From Dama dama (Eukaryota > Chordata > Mammalia > Artiodactyla > Cervidae): a stretch of 64,000 nt of DNA. The stretch lies in contig NC_083714.1 in the NCBI RefSeq assembly GCF_033118175.1, positions 11,532,001 to 11,596,000 of the forward strand. Direction: 5' to 3'. Shown here piece by piece: positions 11,152 through 23,386 of this stretch (position 1 is the stretch's first letter; each line of letters starts with the position of its first letter). The translations under genes and the position numbers were made by a program. Below the pieces are notes generated by a model. That model was not told where the DNA came from, searched no databases, and saw nothing but the letters and a program-made list of their open reading frames with translations.

Positions 11152-13050
11152 AATCCAGATTATTTCCTGAAAATTACTTACTTGAATCTTTCCTTCATGC
11201 TGGCTTTATTTCATTATCCTTTGTCTCTTTTTCCAAACAGCCAAGTGAAGAAAAAACATATATGATCCACTGATGAATCAGAAGATTGGTCTTTTGTTGA
11301 CTGAAATGTCACCTTTTCTCCCATTTTTTAACCCCCGAGGATACACACTGTATCCACCACACACCATTTGAATCCCTTAGCTTCCAGTTCAGTCGCAAGC
11401 ACCTACCTGATGCTTAGTCATCTTTGACAGTGGTGCCTTGTTGATGCCCTCATCCCTCTACCACTGGCCAAGCTGCAGGTTCAGACAGGATCCCTGCTTT
11501 GAGATCTGGACAAACATAGGGCTTGGCATTCAGTGAGAGCTTAACATATGGTAGTTACTGGTCCTAGCATCATTCTTCTTTGGGGGCTACCTAAAAACTG
11601 GAGAAGATAGTAGGAATAAACATGGAATCACCAGTTCCATTGGGACTGCTAGAATTGTATGTGTAGTCATAGCAAGGAGAATAGCAGAGCTGAAAGAGAC
11701 TTTACAGATGAGGAAACAAGGTCAGAGGCAGTACACTGGTGGAAAATCTAAGTACCATCCCTTCAGAGCAGGTAGGGGGAAAGGAAGACAGAGAGGCAAA
11801 AGCTGAAGACGGTTGTGGTCTGGGTTCCATCTCCTCCCTGGTCCTTTCCCATCTGCCTGTTAGCCGGGACTACTTCACCTGCTTAGGCCAAGGGTTGAGG
11901 ATAAAGGAGGGACTGGCCTCTGGGGAAGGAACCCAGGCCTAGGTTACCTGGGAGAATTTGGGGTCTTGAGAGTGGAGAGCAGGGATGAACAGGGGCACCC
12001 AGGCTAGAAAGACAACCAGAGGGCATCTAGCCAAGGATGGGGGCAGGAGGTGGTAGGGGTGGCATACACATGTCACTCCTTAAAGACATCCAGCCTCCTA
12101 CCCAGTTTTGCCCAAGGATACTGGAGGTATAGGGTGCTGGCTTTGTCCCAGGGAATCCCTTTGGGGCCCCAGGAAAGAGGAAGAGCTAGCTGAGTGCCCA
12201 AGGCTCTTGGCATCCTGGCCTGGTGATTCTACAGACAGAGCTGAGTGGGGGTGAGGGCAGCACCTATTGCAGAGGGAACTGTGGGGAGAGAGGCCAGGCA
12301 ACCAGCTCACCCAGGATAGGACTGTCACATAGAAATATTCCCATCTGGATGGTTCTAGAGAAGCAAGTCTGGGTAATGATAAACTATGAATTTTATGCAT
12401 GAGCTGAACATTGAAAAACTTCAGCCCCAAGCTCCCGGCTAGCATCTGAGCCAAATCCCACTCGCACAGCATTTAATCAGCTTCCTGACAGATCCCAGTA
12501 AAAGAGAGATGAATTTACGAGATTGATTAGCTAATACCCAAGTGTTATGCTTACTCCGTGATCCAAGAGCACCAGGCTGGGGCCTCCAGACATTCTGCCG
12601 CTCAGATTCTGCAGCTGCTGTGATGGCAGGTGGGCCTGGGGGGCTGCCCCCGGAAGGGGACTGAGCTGGACTGTTCCTGCTCTCAGGCTCCCTCCCCAGC
12701 CTGGGATGCTAACCCCAATCCCCAACCTAAGATGGTTCTGGGCCTCGGGAAAGAGTTATTCTACTCTTGGTCCTCCATCTTCTATTATGGCCTCAGCTCG
12801 TTTATTGCCCATCTCCACCCTATGCCAAGGACGCTCTCTCAGTGTCTCTACTAATCCAAAGCATGCAAGTCCTTCAGATCCGCCTGGAGTCTCCCCTCCT
12901 CCAGGAAGCCCTCCCTGTTTATCAGGGCCCTCGGTGAGCTTTCCTGTCTCCTAACTCCAAAGGTTAAATATTGTCTAAACCACAAATACTCACAGACCAT
13001 GGTTAGAGCTAAACCAGAATGTAGCAAGTTCCATCCATTCCCACTTGTAA
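11152..13050. other. Mostly unassigned, with a short MIR relic
   Basis: A MIR-like scrap (gatgaggaaacaaggtcaga) lies at 11705-11735. The rest, including 12350-12545 with several AT-rich motifs, holds no recognisable gene. Short frames look like chance. Confidence 0.5.
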
Positions 13051-13054
13051 ATCA

Positions 13055-13200
13055 TAAATGTATTTAACTACAAAAGTCATGCATGCTCATTATAAGTCAA
13101 AAAAATCCAGAGAAGCTTCTAGAAAAAAATTATCCCCCTTTTCCCCTCCTCTAATCCCATCCCCTCAGAAAACCAATATTACCAGTCTCTTCATTCTGTC
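13055..13200. mobile_element. Possible ancient repeat fragment
   Basis: 'aaaagtcatgcatgctcatta' followed by an A-rich stretch and 'taatcccatcccctcagaaa' resembles old L1 or L2-class 3' sequence in mammals. It is too diverged to name. Confidence 0.35.
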
Positions 13201-13229
13201 TCTACACAGAAAGACAGCTTCTCTACTCA

Positions 13230-13345
13230 TACATAGCTTCTTCATTTTATCTGTAAGGAACCTGAGGCCCAGAGACGTGAGGCAACTTGTCCAAGATCAC
13301 ACAGCTACCTAGTGGCCAAGCTTGGAGTTAAGAACCCAGGTGTTC
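13230..13345 (-). mobile_element. MIR SINE, antisense
   Basis: 'aaggaacctgaggcccagag', 'caacttgtccaagatcacac' and 'agctacctagtggccaagc' are reversed MIR core. Confidence 0.85.
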
Positions 13346-13414
13346 AAGTTCCCAGTTCCAAGGGCCAGAGCTGTTGTGAGTTAGTTGCCTCCTTAGAGAG
13401 TCTTCTTTCCCCAA

Positions 13415-13560
13415 GTGAATTGTAAACTCGACTGAGGGTAAAAACAAACAAAACAAGAAAACCCAAAAAAACTCTGTTGCATTTCCCACAACACCTAGCA
13501 GAGTTTCGAGCATCTGGTCCAGGGTGTTTACTAAATGTTTGTCTCCTCATTTTAAATCCT
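13415..13560 (+). mobile_element. L2 LINE 3' end
   Basis: 'gtgaattgtaaactcgactg', 'cacaacacctagcagag' and 'actaaatgtttgtctcctc' match the sense L2 3' terminus in order. Confidence 0.5.
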
Positions 13561-13561
13561 T

Positions 13562-14008
13562 TCTGAAACAAGACACAGTATAAATAAAGAAAAAAGAAAA
13601 TGTTTGACTCAGTGCCTGGTTGTGCTAGACTGCAAAGCCAAGCTGTGCAATCATACCAAAGTTGATTGTTAAGATGGCTGGGAAAAAAGCAGCCAAAAAC
13701 TCAAATGATTGGTGACTATGCACAGATATCTGAAGGCAGAGACAAATACGGACACCAAGGAGCTCAAATATTTGCACTGAGCTGAGAATATGGTTTGAGG
13801 AGAGATGGGAGCAGTACTAGAGGTGGGGAGGGAGGGCCCTAGACACCCCACTTTCTTTGGGACCTATTGCTCCCTGGGCCAGTGGCCACGTTGGTGGCCT
13901 GATAAAGGCCTCCTTGGCATGGCTTCTTTCATGTTTCAAGTCTTGAGAACCTACTTTATATGGCCTTTTTACTCCTTTGTGGAGTCAGTCGTGGGATTTG
14001 TACAGATT
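13562..14008. other. No gene or repeat recognised
   Basis: Unremarkable stretch up to the target site of the next SINE. Confidence 0.5.
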
Positions 14009-14024
14009 TATTTGATATATTTGT

Positions 14025-14323
14025 GGGGGAGTTTGTTGTTTGTTTGTTTGTTTGTTTTTCAGGCTGCCCTGGGTCTTTGTTGCTGCACATGGGCTTTCTC
14101 TAGTTGCAGCGACTGGAATCTACTCTCTAGTTGTGGTGTGTGGGCTTCTCATTGTGGGGCTTCTTTTGTTGCAGAGCACAGATTCTAGAGTGTGGGCTCA
14201 GTAGTTGTGGCGCACAGGCTTAGTTGCTCTGAGGCATGTGAGATCTTCCCAGACAAGTGATCGAACCTGTGTCCCCAGCATTGGCAGGTAGGTTCTTTAC
14301 CACTGAGCCACCAGAGAAGTCCG
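14025..14323 (-). mobile_element. CHR-type SINE with perfect 15-bp target-site duplication
   Basis: Antisense CHR copy from a TTTG-rich tail (14031-14057) to the reversed head 'ccaccagagaagtcc'. ATTTGATATATTTGT flanks it at 14010-14024 and 14324-14338 with no mismatch. Confidence 0.92.
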
Positions 14324-14639
14324 ATTTGATATATTTGTTGATTGTTGATCAGGTGTAAGGGTAGAAGAGGCAGGGCTGGAATGAAGGCTCTCACCCCAAG
14401 GAGTGTCTCGCTGCCTTGGGGCACTGGGGAGCAGGTGGGGAACGGCCTCTGGCACATCAGCTGATCTGGAGGTGGAACCTTTTGGAAAATCATAAACACT
14501 AATTGAATTTTAGAGCTGAAACAAATTTTTAAGATCGTCTAATAAGGTTATTAATGCCTCACATTTATCCAGCACTCCATGGTTTATGAAATGACTGGAT
14601 GTGACTCATTCCCCTCATTTTACATGTAGAACCCTTTGC

Positions 14640-14990
14640 TTATTTAAGAAGACCCTGACAACTGGATAGCAGATTGGTAATTGTCTTCAGTGTGAGAATG
14701 ACATTGTGATTATGTGGGAATATTCTCATTCTTAGGAGACGAATGATGAAGTATTTAGGGGCGATGCATCATGATGTTTGAAACTTTAAACTGATACAGC
14801 ATTTCAAAAGATGTAAATAGGGGTTGGGGAATATGGGGTATTGTTTAATGGGTATAAAAATGGATGGTGGTGATGGTTGCACAGCAGTGTGAATGTACTT
14901 AAAACCATTGAATTGTACACTTAAAAATGATTAAAATGGTAAGCTTTACTGCAATAAAAATATGTATAAATATACACACAGAGATAAAGC
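14640..14990 (+). mobile_element. Ancient L1-type LINE 3' tail
   Basis: 'gatggtggtgatggttgcac', 'gaattgtacacttaaaaatg' and 'actgcaataaaaatatg' form a 3' tail seen again at 17.6 and 51.0 kb. Class L1 is from memory and the exact subfamily is unknown. Confidence 0.5.
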
Positions 14991-14994
14991 AAAA

Positions 14995-15899
14995 TGGCAA
15001 AAATATTAATAAATGTTGAATCTAGGTGATGAATATAAAGGTGGTTATCATATTGTCCTTAGGGCTGCTTTAGCAGCTCTCTGTAAATATTCATAATAGA
15101 ACTTTTAATGTGAGTAGGCTTATCGAGAAATGGACACATGATTGTCAGAAGCAGCCAAAGATTGTACCAGAGAGGAGTCATGGGCCTCATGGGCACAGCG
15201 AAATTAGGAACACATGATGGAGAGGAGACAATGAATGAGTTGCTGTGTGGTTGGCCATTGTTAGTTAGTTGGCAGGTAAGATGGCAGTTTTCTACTCTGG
15301 ATGTCATGTGGCATATGTGATAGGAAAGTTGTTATGTAGAGGGTCTCTAGATTGCAACATAACACAGCTCAGAGTTACGGGTATCTCAGGGGCTCTGAAT
15401 TGCTCAGAGGCCAGCTGTCCAGTTTCTGCCTCACCCTTCCCTCTGGACCATGGGCATGCTTGTGAGTCTTCCCTGATTGATTGACACAGAGAAATAGAAG
15501 TTGCTGAAACCGTCATCAGTTCATTTTGGTTGGTTTTGTGCAATTCTTCACCACTCTTGAAATCTTATCCAAATATACATCCTCTAGGTGGGCATCAGAA
15601 TGGCTTGCTGAAAGTTAATCCATAATGGCTTGGTGGTCCAAGGTTTGGTGAGAGGAGAAGTCAAAAGGAAAGACTTGTGATTTAGTCACACAGCCCTACC
15701 TTCATGTATTCTGTCAGCCATTTGAACCTTTGCTGATTAGAGAGAAGGATCTAGAAGGATCTAGTACTGGGGAACCTTCCAGATGTTCTTGCCTGGAGTA
15801 TGAAGGTGCCGTCCATCTCACTGCTGGCAGGGCTTAAGGGTCAGTTCAGAACTCAACAAAGAGAGCCATTAGGGTGGGGTCTGGTCCTCCCAAGCACAG
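14995..15899. other. No gene or repeat recognised
   Basis: Ordinary sequence with short chance frames. Confidence 0.5.
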
Positions 15900-15916
15900 G
15901 ACAAACTGTAATTTGT

Positions 15917-16079
15917 TGTTGTTGTTTTATTATTTATTTGGCTGCACCAGGTCTTAGTTGCAGCACAGGGGACCTTTAGTTGAGGCATGTGGGATCTAGT
16001 TCCTTAACCAGGGATGGAACCCATGCCCCCTGGATCAGGAGCATAGAGTTTTAACCACTGGAGCACCAGGGAAGTCCTG
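15917..16079 (-). mobile_element. CHR-type SINE, short form, with 16-bp target-site duplication
   Basis: Antisense copy from a TTG-rich tail to 'agcaccagggaagtcctg'. ACAAACTGTAATTTGT at 15901-15916 and ACAAGCTGTAATTTGT at 16080-16095 flank it with one mismatch. Confidence 0.92.
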
Positions 16080-16095
16080 ACAAGCTGTAATTTGT

Positions 16096-16620
16096 AAGGG
16101 TCACATCGTCCCCACTGTTGCTTTGCTTGACCCACTCGCTTCAGCCCCACCAGGGCCTCACCCCTCCTCAGCATACAAGGATAGAAGGTCTTCTGACTGC
16201 CCCTCTCAAGGCACAAGGGAAAGGGACAGGGACTTAATTTGCATTTTCCCTTGGCCAGCATTTGCCTGGTGTCTACATTAATCACCATAATGGATAAATG
16301 CCACCAAGAGAATGAAGCAAGCCAGGGAGAGAAAGAACGATAGACAGAGAGAGAAAGCACTTGAGCAAGCAATGGGGCCTAGTGGCAGGGGAGCAAGGTG
16401 GTCTGGAAAAGAGCTGGCCAGAGTGAATCCTCGGTGAGCTCTTACTTCAGCCTCTGGAAAATTGGATTCCCTTCCACGTCATGTTTGATGGCCATGTTCC
16501 AAAGTCATGGAGACTGAAGCTGCAAGAAATCAGGCTGTGAGCAGGGCCTGATGCAGTGCCGTCATAACAAATGAACGCGGGTGGGAGATTGGACAGAGCA
16601 GGATCGGCTAGAATGCTAGA
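16096..16620. other. No gene or repeat recognised
   Basis: Ordinary sequence. Confidence 0.5.
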
Positions 16621-16629
16621 GATGATAGA

Positions 16630-16740
16630 TGAACTCAGTTTCCTTCCGAACAGTACACAGAAGGAACCTGAGACTCAGCGAGGGGAAGGGACTTACCCAA
16701 GACCACCCCGCTAATTAATTAGTCCAGCCCCTGAATCCTA
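16630..16740 (-). mobile_element. MIR SINE, antisense
   Basis: 'aggaacctgagactcagcga', 'gggacttacccaagacca' and the text after are reversed MIR core. Confidence 0.7.
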
Positions 16741-16744
16741 TTCC

Positions 16745-17188
16745 AGTCTGCTGTGTATAAATCATAACACACGTTCTGGCAGGCAAAACCCGCATGAGCT
16801 GAGAGTTCTTTATTCTCTCAAACATCTCTGCGAGGTGTTGGAAGAGGCCCACCCCTCCTCCCTTCCTGTCTTACCCAGCGAGGCGGCCATACTCTGGAGT
16901 CAGGCCAAGCTCCAGTAGGTCCTTGCTCTGTCTCCAGCCCGCTCCCCCTCCTATGCCTTTGTCAGCAGAGAATTACCGGAAAGGCCACTCTGGAATGAAG
17001 GTAATGCCAGTGAAGTGCTCGTTAGCAGGTAGCCGCTGGCTGACTACAGGCTCGGCTATCTCCCTTGGTCCCAGGTTGAGGCCCTTGATCTCTGCTGTAC
17101 CTGGCCCAACTTTTACCTTCAACTCTGAGCACAGGGTTGACCAGATTCTGCCCTGGGGCTCATATTTTTTCCCACCCCAGCTTTCAGG
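16745..17188. other. No gene or repeat recognised
   Basis: The open frame at 16923-17234 runs into the following SINE and has no recognised family. Confidence 0.5.
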
Positions 17189-17189
17189 A

Positions 17190-17330
17190 AGATCCCCTAA
17201 AGAAGGGAATGGCTACCCACTCCAGTATTCTTGACTGGAGAATCCCATGGACAGAGGAGCCTGGCGGGCTACAGTCCATGGGGTCACAAAGAGCTGGACA
17301 TGACTGAGCGACTAACACTTTCACTTTCAC
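17190..17330 (+). mobile_element. Bov-tA-type SINE, 5'-truncated
   Basis: Sense copy from 'gatcccctaaagaaggga' to 'gacatgactgagcgactaac' and the 'actttcacttt' tail. The tRNA-derived head is missing. Confidence 0.85.
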
Positions 17331-17639
17331 CAGCTTCTGGAGCCACAGGACCCTCTGCTGAGTTGCTGGAGAGGAGGGGCCAGGAAGCAAACCTTGTGAC
17401 AGGAAGTGGGACAGGCTTTTCAGAGTTACAGACCCTCCGAACAGGAAAGGACCTTGATCTGCCTCCATTGTATAGATAAGGGAACTGAGGAGCATTGTTG
17501 CAATTTAGGTTCCACTTGAGAGCAGAGCAAGAGGGAATAGGGTCCCCAGGGAGGTGGCTTGCATGCCAACACTTTTGGGCAGGTAGGTTATGTGGAGGGC
17601 TCTGGGGGTGGGGAATGCAAGGGAGAGGTTGGTAAATGA

Positions 17640-17990
17640 AAAAGACATGTATATTGCACAACAGTATGAATGTACTCAGTGCCACTGAGCTGGACACTTA
17701 AAATGATTAAGATGATAAATTTGATGTTATATATTTGTTGTTGTTGTTGTTTAGTAGCTAAGTCGTGTCCGACTCTTTGTGATCCCCATGGACTGTAGCC
17801 CACCAGGCTCCTCTGTCCGTGGGATTTCCCCAGCGAAAAATATTGGAGTGAGTTGCCCTTTCCTTCTCCAGGGGATCTTCCCCACCCAGGGATTGAACCT
17901 GCATCTCCTGCATTGGCAGGCAGCTTCTTTACCTTGAGCCAACAGGAAAGCCTGATGTTATGTATACTTTACCACAATTTAAAAAATAAA
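17640..17990 (+). mobile_element. Ancient L1-type LINE 3' tail, split by a SINE
   Basis: 'tatattgcacaacagtatga', 'gctggacacttaaaatgatt' and, past the SINE, 'tatactttaccacaattt' form the same tail type as at 14.9 kb. Confidence 0.5.
17735..17952 (-). mobile_element. Bov-tA-type SINE with 13-bp target-site duplication
   Basis: Antisense copy starting after a TTG repeat and ending 'agccaacaggaaagcc'. TGATGTTATATAT at 17722-17734 and TGATGTTATGTAT at 17953-17965 flank it with one mismatch. Confidence 0.92.
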
Positions 17991-18054
17991 ATAATTCCTG
18001 AATAAGTGTTGGTATTGAATAAATATAGGTTTTTGTGGGTGTGTATTGCATTAA

Positions 18055-18585
18055 AAACATTAACCCTAAAGAAGATGTGGTACATATATACAATGGAATA
18101 TTACTCAGAAATTAAAAAGAATGAAATGAAATAACACCATTTGCAGCAACATGGATTGACCTAGAGAGTGTCATACTGAGTGAAGTAAGTTAGACAGAGA
18201 AGGAGAAATATCATATGACATCCCTTATATGTGGAGTCTAAAAAGAAATGATACAGATGAACTTACTTACAAAACAAAAAGAGACTCGCAGACTTAGAAA
18301 ACGAACTTTATGGTTGCCACGGGGGAAGGCATAGTTAGGGAGTTCGGTATGGACATGTACACACTGCTATATTTTAAATGGATAACCAACAAGGACCTAC
18401 TGTACAGTACAGGGAACTCTGCTCAATGTTATGTGGCAGCCTGGATGGGAGGGGAGATTGGGAGAGAATGGATACATGTATATGTATGGAGGAATCCCTT
18501 TACTGTTCACCTGAAACTATCACAACATTATTTGTTAATCACCTATACCCCAATGCAAAATTAAAAGTTTAAAAAAATATAAAAT
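18055..18585 (+). mobile_element. Artiodactyl L1 LINE 3' end
   Basis: 'gtggtacatatatacaatgg', 'aatattactcagaaattaaa', 'gcaacatggattgacctaga' and 'acctataccccaatgcaaaa' are in the standard order of the L1 3' region used in artiodactyls, ending in an A-rich tail. Confidence 0.88.
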
Positions 18586-18617
18586 TCCTAAACCAAAAAT
18601 CTTGACCTCTAAATAAA

Positions 18618-18620
<3 letters not shown>

Positions 18621-18662
<42 letters not shown>
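18621..18662. repeat. (CA)21 microsatellite
   Basis: Twenty-one uninterrupted CA units shortly downstream of the L1 A-rich tail. Confidence 0.95.
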
Positions 18663-18664
<2 letters not shown>

Positions 18665-18668
<4 letters not shown>

Positions 18669-21361
18669 ATACCTGTATTGCTTCCATGACAAAATAAAAC
18701 ACAGTAAAAACAAAAAGTTGCAAAGTTGTTTATGGGCAGAAGGACCTAGAGAATAACTCCCTCAAAAAGGAAAAGATCTATCTCCACGTCACAATGTAGC
18801 CTCCCACTGGTCTGGTAACCCCGCCAGGTTCACCATTGTCCCTGTCAATAGGACCATCCCTTTCCTTCTAACCCACTGAAAATGGGATGCAGGCAAGGCT
18901 TTCAGCACCTCAGTCTTCATGCACCTCAATGTGGAGGAGGAGGGGAGTTATTTGTTACAGTCTGGGTTGCCATGTACAGTTGTGCAGGTTGTGAACTGCA
19001 TAAAGGTGATTACTAGACAAAATAAGTCGAGGAGGAAATCCCGCTCATGCTCTGCTCCCCACATCATGTGTCCTCCTGGAGGGCTGAGTCTACCTGGATA
19101 AAGGGGTACATTTTTCATCTGACAAAGCCATATGTTCATGGGGCTGTGTTTGCCCAGAGGAAGTAGCTTTTTCTAAGCTTTATACAGAAAGGCACTGAAT
19201 AGACTACTTGTGGTTCTGGCTGCCATCAGCCATGGGCTCCTGTGCTCCATGGTGACCCGCCCTTAGGTTCCCAAGTTCCCCCCTGAGGCTCTTCTCCTCC
19301 CTGTGTACCCCCTGGTCCCAGGCTTTTTGTTCTTGCCAGCCACCTTCAGAGCCCGAGGGTGGGAGATCTAGTGAGGCAGGTCTCTTAGGGCCGGGGCCTG
19401 CCTCAGGAACACTCCCAGATTTCTCAGCTCTCTCAGCCCTACATTTTCTGCTCCTGTGCTCTGCCCACCTGTTTGGCTCAGCTACCACATCTTGGATGCC
19501 CGTTTCCTTCCTGCCAGTCTGGTGCCAACTGTTTGTCTGAATCGTGACTCTGACTGCTGTGTCCCCTGTTTTCTGTGCCCTGCCCTCCCAGCTGCCCCCA
19601 TCCGGAATCAGTTGTTCCAGCCAGAACACAGCCCCTCAGCCTGTAGGGCCCTGATGCTGGGGCTGGTGGGGGTGAGGCTCGCCTCCGGCACACCAACTCA
19701 CTCTTGCTCCCTGCCTGCCTGCTGATCTAGACAGAGGCCTCCTGTTGGTGTTTTTCCCTGTGTGCGAGGTGGGCAAGGAGGACGACGGTGGCCAGGGGCT
19801 CTCAGCTGGAGAGCTTTATCATCTCCACATAATGCCTGTCCAGACCCCAGCAGATAATCTCCCTGTCCTCCTTGTGGCAGGTCCAGGAACAGGTAGAAAC
19901 CTGCGTGGTTGGGGTTGGGGTTGGGTGGGGAAGACAGCTTAGTCCTTAGGATCCAGCAGCTCCTCATGATGCTTAAAGTGTCCCCTCCCCCACTTCCTGG
20001 AGGCCTAGGCCCAAGGCTCCCAAATGAGCTCCCTGGGACCTCTCAGAGACCAGGGGATTATGGGAACAGATGGGCCTGAAGCCCACTGCCCAAAGTGCTT
20101 CTGGGACAAAGAAAGGGGCCTCAGAAAGGGGTCTTGGATCAGGACCAGCTTGGGGCCAGACCCCGGGGGTGGAGGAGGCGACAGGGAGGGAGCCCAGTTC
20201 CCTAAACCTCTCCACTCTGAGGAGAAGGCCAGCATCCTCTCAGCTGAGCCCCTTCAAGTGAGGACCAACAAAAGCCCTTGAATCAAGAATGTGAATGGAA
20301 CAGCTAAGCCTTTTCCCTCTCTGCCTCCTCCCTCCTTCTCCAAATCCCAGAGCTGGAAGGAGCCAGACAGTGGAAGAAGGGGCGGGGAAGGAAAGCAGAG
20401 GGCCTGCCATAAATCTCCTGCCCTGACAAGCTGCGTCATCACTGGCTCCAGCTGGCTCTCCTGGGGCAATGGGGAGGGGAGCTGGGTGCGGGTCCCTGCC
20501 AAGAGGAGCAGGGGAATTGAGATGGGGCACAGGCAGGTGCTGGGGCTTAGAACCACAGGCCAGGGCAGAAGGATGGGGGCTTGGCCCAGGGTGCATAGAG
20601 ACCCAGCAAGCCCGGGACCTTTAGGGAATGCACAAACCAGGGCAAGTTCAACTCTAGGTGGATACCAGCTGGACAGGGCGCCAGGCTTTGAAGAGTTCAA
20701 CAGTAGTCTTGCTGCTGCCTCTCAGGGAAATCAAAGCTGCTGGTTTTCCCAGTGCCTGCTTCAGCACCATCCTCAACTTCCCAGACTTCTCAGAGTTCAG
20801 TCTGCTCCCCAGGCATGGGAGCAAATTCCCAAGGAGATGTTTCACTAATTGGGAAGGCTAAAGATCTGGTCATACCAAGATGTAAGAGTTAGAATGGAGG
20901 GAATCCCAGATCAGTTTTCCCTTAGTCAGAAAGGGAAATGTCTGCTTCCTGGTTCTTCCTGGAAGAATGTTCCAATTTAGTCATGCTAACGGGCTTAGCC
21001 AACCAAGTAATTTGGTGAGGGGAAGGGAAAGTGACAGGCACCCTGGGATGGAAGGACTCCTTGTGCCATGGAACTTGGGTTCCTCTGCTGCTAAGGCAGG
21101 TCTTGAGGGATCTGGTTTAGGTCTGGCTGGGTCCTTGAGGGGGTCTCAACTACAGGAACTGGTCAGTGAGATTTTCTTTGCAGGGGTGGGAACCACAGGA
21201 TCAGGGACACCAGACAGATGTGGGGCAGGGGAGCAGACAGAAAGATCGAGGCAGAGTAGAGAGTTCCCAAACAAGCATCTCCAGTCTTCGGAGAACGATC
21301 CTGGGCCAACTTAGATCCTTACTCCTGCTCAGATGTACTAGCTGTTTAAATTTCGTTCAAT
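18665..21361. other. Repeat-poor, moderately GC-rich stretch without a recognised gene
   Basis: 2.7 kb with no recognisable transposon. Frames of 100 to 185 codons overlap on both strands between 19.2 and 20.85 kb. None shows a family motif or splice-bounded structure, and mutual overlap argues for compositional openness. The lack of insertions could reflect constraint. Confidence 0.5.
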
Positions 21362-21372
21362 AATGTTAGAAA

Positions 21373-21647
21373 TGAACATCCATTGGAAGGACTGATGATG
21401 AAGCTGAAGCTCGAATACTTTGGCCACCAATGCGAACAGCCAACTCACTGGAAGAGATTCTGATACTGGGAAAGATTGAAAGCAAGAGAAGAGGGTGACA
21501 GAGGAAGAGATGGTTGCATGGCATCACCAACTCAATGGACATGAGTTTGAGCAAGCTCTGGGAGTTGGTGATGGACAGGGAAGCCTGGTGTGCTGCAGTC
21601 CATGGAGTCGCAAAGAGTCAGACACGACTGACTGAACAGCAACAACA
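21373..21647 (+). mobile_element. BovB LINE 3' end with perfect 11-bp target-site duplication
   Basis: Sense 3' terminus from 'ccattggaaggactgatgat' to 'gactgactgaac'. AATGTTAGAAA flanks it at 21362-21372 and 21648-21658, so this 275-bp truncated copy is a complete insertion event. Confidence 0.9.
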
Positions 21648-21769
21648 AATGTTAGAAAATATGCAGGTTCCTTCCCAGGTTTATTGGGCTTACTAGTTTT
21701 AAAGTAGATGTTTTTCTGGAACTCTCTTGCTTTTTCTATGATCCAGCAGATGTTGGCAATTTGACCTCT

Positions 21770-21928
21770 GGATGAGATGGTTGGATGGCATCACCGACTC
21801 AATGGACATGAGTTTGAGCAAGCTCTGAGAGTTGGTGATGGACAGGGAAGCCAGGCGTGCTGCAGTTCATCGGGTGTCAAAGAGTCGGACACAACTGAGC
21901 GACTGAACTGAACTAAACTGACTAGGTT
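21770..21928 (+). mobile_element. BovB LINE 3' end
   Basis: 'ggatgagatggttggatggc' to 'gagcgactgaactgaac', 120 bases after the preceding copy and in the same orientation. Confidence 0.88.
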
Positions 21929-21929
21929 T

Positions 21930-22714
21930 GAAAAAGCACTCAAGCTCTGTGTTTGATAAGACAGGAAGCCCAGTTCGGTGAAGGAAAGGGTCAGCAAATT
22001 AACGGGTTTCATTCTGATGTAGAGCTTGCAGCCTGTTCCATTTGAGCTCCTGCCTCTGAATCAGTCAGCCTGGGAAAAGCAGCTGTGAAGACAGGTCTCT
22101 GGTAGCCTCTGAGGCCCCAGGGTCTCTGGAAGCATCACCTTCTCTCAGACTCCCCCTGTGTGGAGGGCAGGAGCGCATGGAGGGAGGGGCCTAGGGGAAG
22201 GAGGACTGTTCCTCCCTGGCGCCATCCCGCTTAATGGTTTTCCCACTGAAAAGTGCTCATTTGTCACATTTAGCTTTGGGAGGTGTGACAGGATGATCCA
22301 TCCCTCGGGCTTGGGCCTATAAAAACTGGGGAATTGGCACCTGCAATCTGCCTTTCTCTGCCTGTCTTCCCCGGCGAAGGCTAAAGCGCCAATAAAATGC
22401 TGAGTCCTGCCACGTCCGTGATGGAGTGAGCTTTTAACAGAGTAGCTTGGCCTGTGGAGCTTATTTTCTTCAGAGCTGTAGCAAACAGTGAAGGGGTAAA
22501 GATCTAGAAGGGCTGGTGGAAGAGTGGGGAGGAAGATGCCGGTGGCTGGGTGTCAAAGAGCCCCTTGAGGCTGGAGGATGGCTGGACCTTTCCTGGGTGC
22601 CGTCTTCAGTCACCCCCCGAAGAATGGGCCCAGCTGTTCCTGACATTTCTTCTCCATGCATCTCCAGTCATCAGCTTCATGGCTAGCCATCTACTCACGA
22701 GGTGTGCTTTGAAG
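21930..22714. other. No gene; possible regulatory block near 22.24-22.44 kb
   Basis: No transposon recognised. AGGTGTGA (22281-22288), a T-box-like half site, lies upstream of TATAAAAA (22318-22325) and AATAAA (22391-22396). Confidence 0.4.
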
Positions 22715-22715
22715 T

Positions 22716-22912
22716 TGGGCTTCACTGGTGGTGCAGACAGTAAAGAATCCGCCTGCCATGTGGGAGACCAGGTTCAATCCTTGGGTGGGAAAGATCCCCT
22801 GGAGAAGGGAACAGCTACCCACTCCAGTATTCTTGCCTGGAGAATCCCTTGGACAGAGGAGCCTGGTGTTGCAAAGAGTCAGACACGACTGAGCAGCTCA
22901 CACACACACAGG
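22716..22912 (+). mobile_element. Bov-tA-type SINE
   Basis: Sense copy from 'gggcttcactggtggtgcag' to 'gacacgactgagcagctcac' and a short CA tail. A short piece is deleted near 22867. Confidence 0.92.
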
Positions 22913-22914
22913 TC

Positions 22915-23384
22915 CCTTTCACCCCAGAATATGTTCTCCATGCTTTGTCATTATTGCTGTGAGTCTAGGCATTGTCCTTTGAAGACCTTTGTTAAAATAT
23001 ACAGTTATTTTTTTTGGTCTGAGAAAAGTTTTTATATATCAGATTCATTGGCCTTTGCTTGTCAAAAGCAGGCTCATGAACAAAATAGGATCCAGGGCAA
23101 ATAATGCTTGATGGGAAGGGGAGAGAGGTTATGTTTGCAATTAGGAGAAGCATAATGGGCTAGCTGAGCTGGGAGTCATAATTACTTGGGCAGGGAGGAA
23201 GGACTGGGCAGCTGAGGTGCAAACCAAACAACTGGCATCAGTTATCCTTCTAATCCAGGTCCTCCCTGCCCAAAAGATCTTTCCAAATTGCTGTGCTCCC
23301 AGACCCCTGCATTCCCAGGAAAGGCTCCTTTCTCCTCATCCCCCACCCACCCCAAGCACCTGGTTCTCCTGAAAGAGTTCCATC
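22915..23384. other. No gene or repeat recognised
   Basis: Ordinary sequence. Confidence 0.5.
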
Positions 23385-23386
23385 TG

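Noticed and set aside
20254..20848. Overlapping frames of 118, 148 and 185 codons on both strands
   Set aside because: No domain, splice pattern or family resemblance. GC-rich composition alone keeps both strands open.
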